A stretch of DNA of 5,131 nucleotides from Candidatus Dormiibacterota bacterium (GTDB lineage: Bacteria; Chloroflexota; Dormibacteria; UBA8260; Bog-877), in contig PLTL01000045.1 in NCBI GenBank assembly GCA_003164475.1, positions 1 through 5,131 of the forward strand, in the 5' to 3' direction. Positions 4,861 to 5,131 of this stretch are shown here, piece after piece. The notes below the pieces were generated by a model. That model had not been told where the DNA came from. It made no database searches and saw only the letters and a program-made list of their open reading frames with translations. The number at the start of each line of letters is the position of its first letter. The first letter of the stretch is position 1. Both the position numbers and the translations under genes were made by a program.

Positions 4861-5131
4861 CAGACGACGACACCCTTCCCGAGCAGGTTAAAGAGGTCCA
4901 CCGCGGGCACGCTCAGCTCGAGCCCCCGGTACTCCTTGTGCGGAGCGGCAATGATCACCAGGTCCGCCTCCGCGATCACCGTCTCGAGGGGGACGAGATC
5001 GGTGTCCGACGTGACGCGAGGGTCCGTGCAGAGGACCTTCCGCGCCTTGAGGGCGAGGATGCGTTTCAGCTTGTAGCTGAGGCTCGATCGCACGTCGTCC
5101 GAGCCGCCCTTGAAGGCCATGCCCAGGATGC
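4860..5131 (-). CDS. Nucleotide-sugar dehydrogenase, C-terminal part (5' end outside window)
   Basis: The last 90 or so residues of a UDP-glucose/GDP-mannose/UDP-ManNAc dehydrogenase, an NAD+-dependent enzyme that oxidises C6 of a nucleotide sugar in two steps to the uronic acid. The frame runs off the right edge as ILGMAFKGGSDDVRSS, the classic start of the C-terminal UDP-binding domain (family pattern LGxAFKxxxDDxRxS). The Met at 5118-5120 is inside that motif and is not the start. Later parts are YKLKRIL, VLCTDPRV, PLETVIAEADLVIIAAPHKE and the end VDLFNLLGKGVVV. The catalytic cysteine and NAD-binding Rossmann domain lie outside the window, so the substrate cannot be assigned. RSSLSYKL in place of RESP recalls variants outside the classical UDP-glucose enzymes. 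It overlaps the next gene by one base. Confidence 0.88.
   Translation of the reverse strand, partial: ILGMAFKGGSDDVRSSLSYKLKRILALKARKVLCTDPRVTSDTDLVPLETVIAEADLVIIAAPHKEYRGLELSVPAVDLFNLLGKGVVV

Overview
This is a GC-rich window (third codon positions are strongly G/C) with TGA stops. It carries several actinobacterial-style exported proteins: single-pass anchors, Ser/Thr/Pro/Ala-rich stalks, a DUF4232-like domain and an SH3b-like domain. I infer a soil-type Actinomycetota or a related high-GC Terrabacteria lineage (for example Dormibacterota/Chloroflexota). No rRNA or marker gene is present to settle this.

Layout. Positions 1-361 are a scar. The C-terminal tail of an IS630-type transposase enters from the left edge and is followed by a decayed coding remnant with one in-frame TGA. 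Next is an intact multi-pass membrane protein (432-1199, +) resembling the uncharacterised COG4705 family; it shows a four-fold internal repeat with one buried Asp per copy. Converging on it is a membrane-anchored protein with a low-complexity stalk and a C-terminal beta-type domain (1292-1999, -). Divergent from that, across 86 bp, is a dolichyl-phosphate-mannose-synthase-like family 2 glycosyltransferase (2086-2838, +). It converges on a three-gene minus-strand group: a 5'-truncated nucleotide-sugar dehydrogenase (from 5131), a second and distinct family 2 glycosyltransferase with a 1-base stop/start overlap (4147-4860), and an exported multidomain protein with stalk, DUF4232-like and SH3b-like regions (2878-4092).

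How the genes may work together. The right two thirds looks like a cell-envelope locus. The dehydrogenase would make a uronic-acid-type nucleotide sugar. The two glycosyltransferases lack membrane segments and resemble enzymes that load sugars onto polyprenyl phosphate. The two anchored proteins project Thr/Ser/Pro-rich stalks outside the membrane and are plausible recipients of such sugars; this link is inference. The membrane protein at 432-1199 has no clear functional tie to the rest.

I found no tRNA, rRNA, CRISPR array or intact mobile element, and nothing that proves a new defence or biosynthetic system. The observations most worth following are the four-fold [FY]W-x9-G-x4-D repeat and the pairing of polyprenyl-sugar-type glycosyltransferases with stalked surface proteins.
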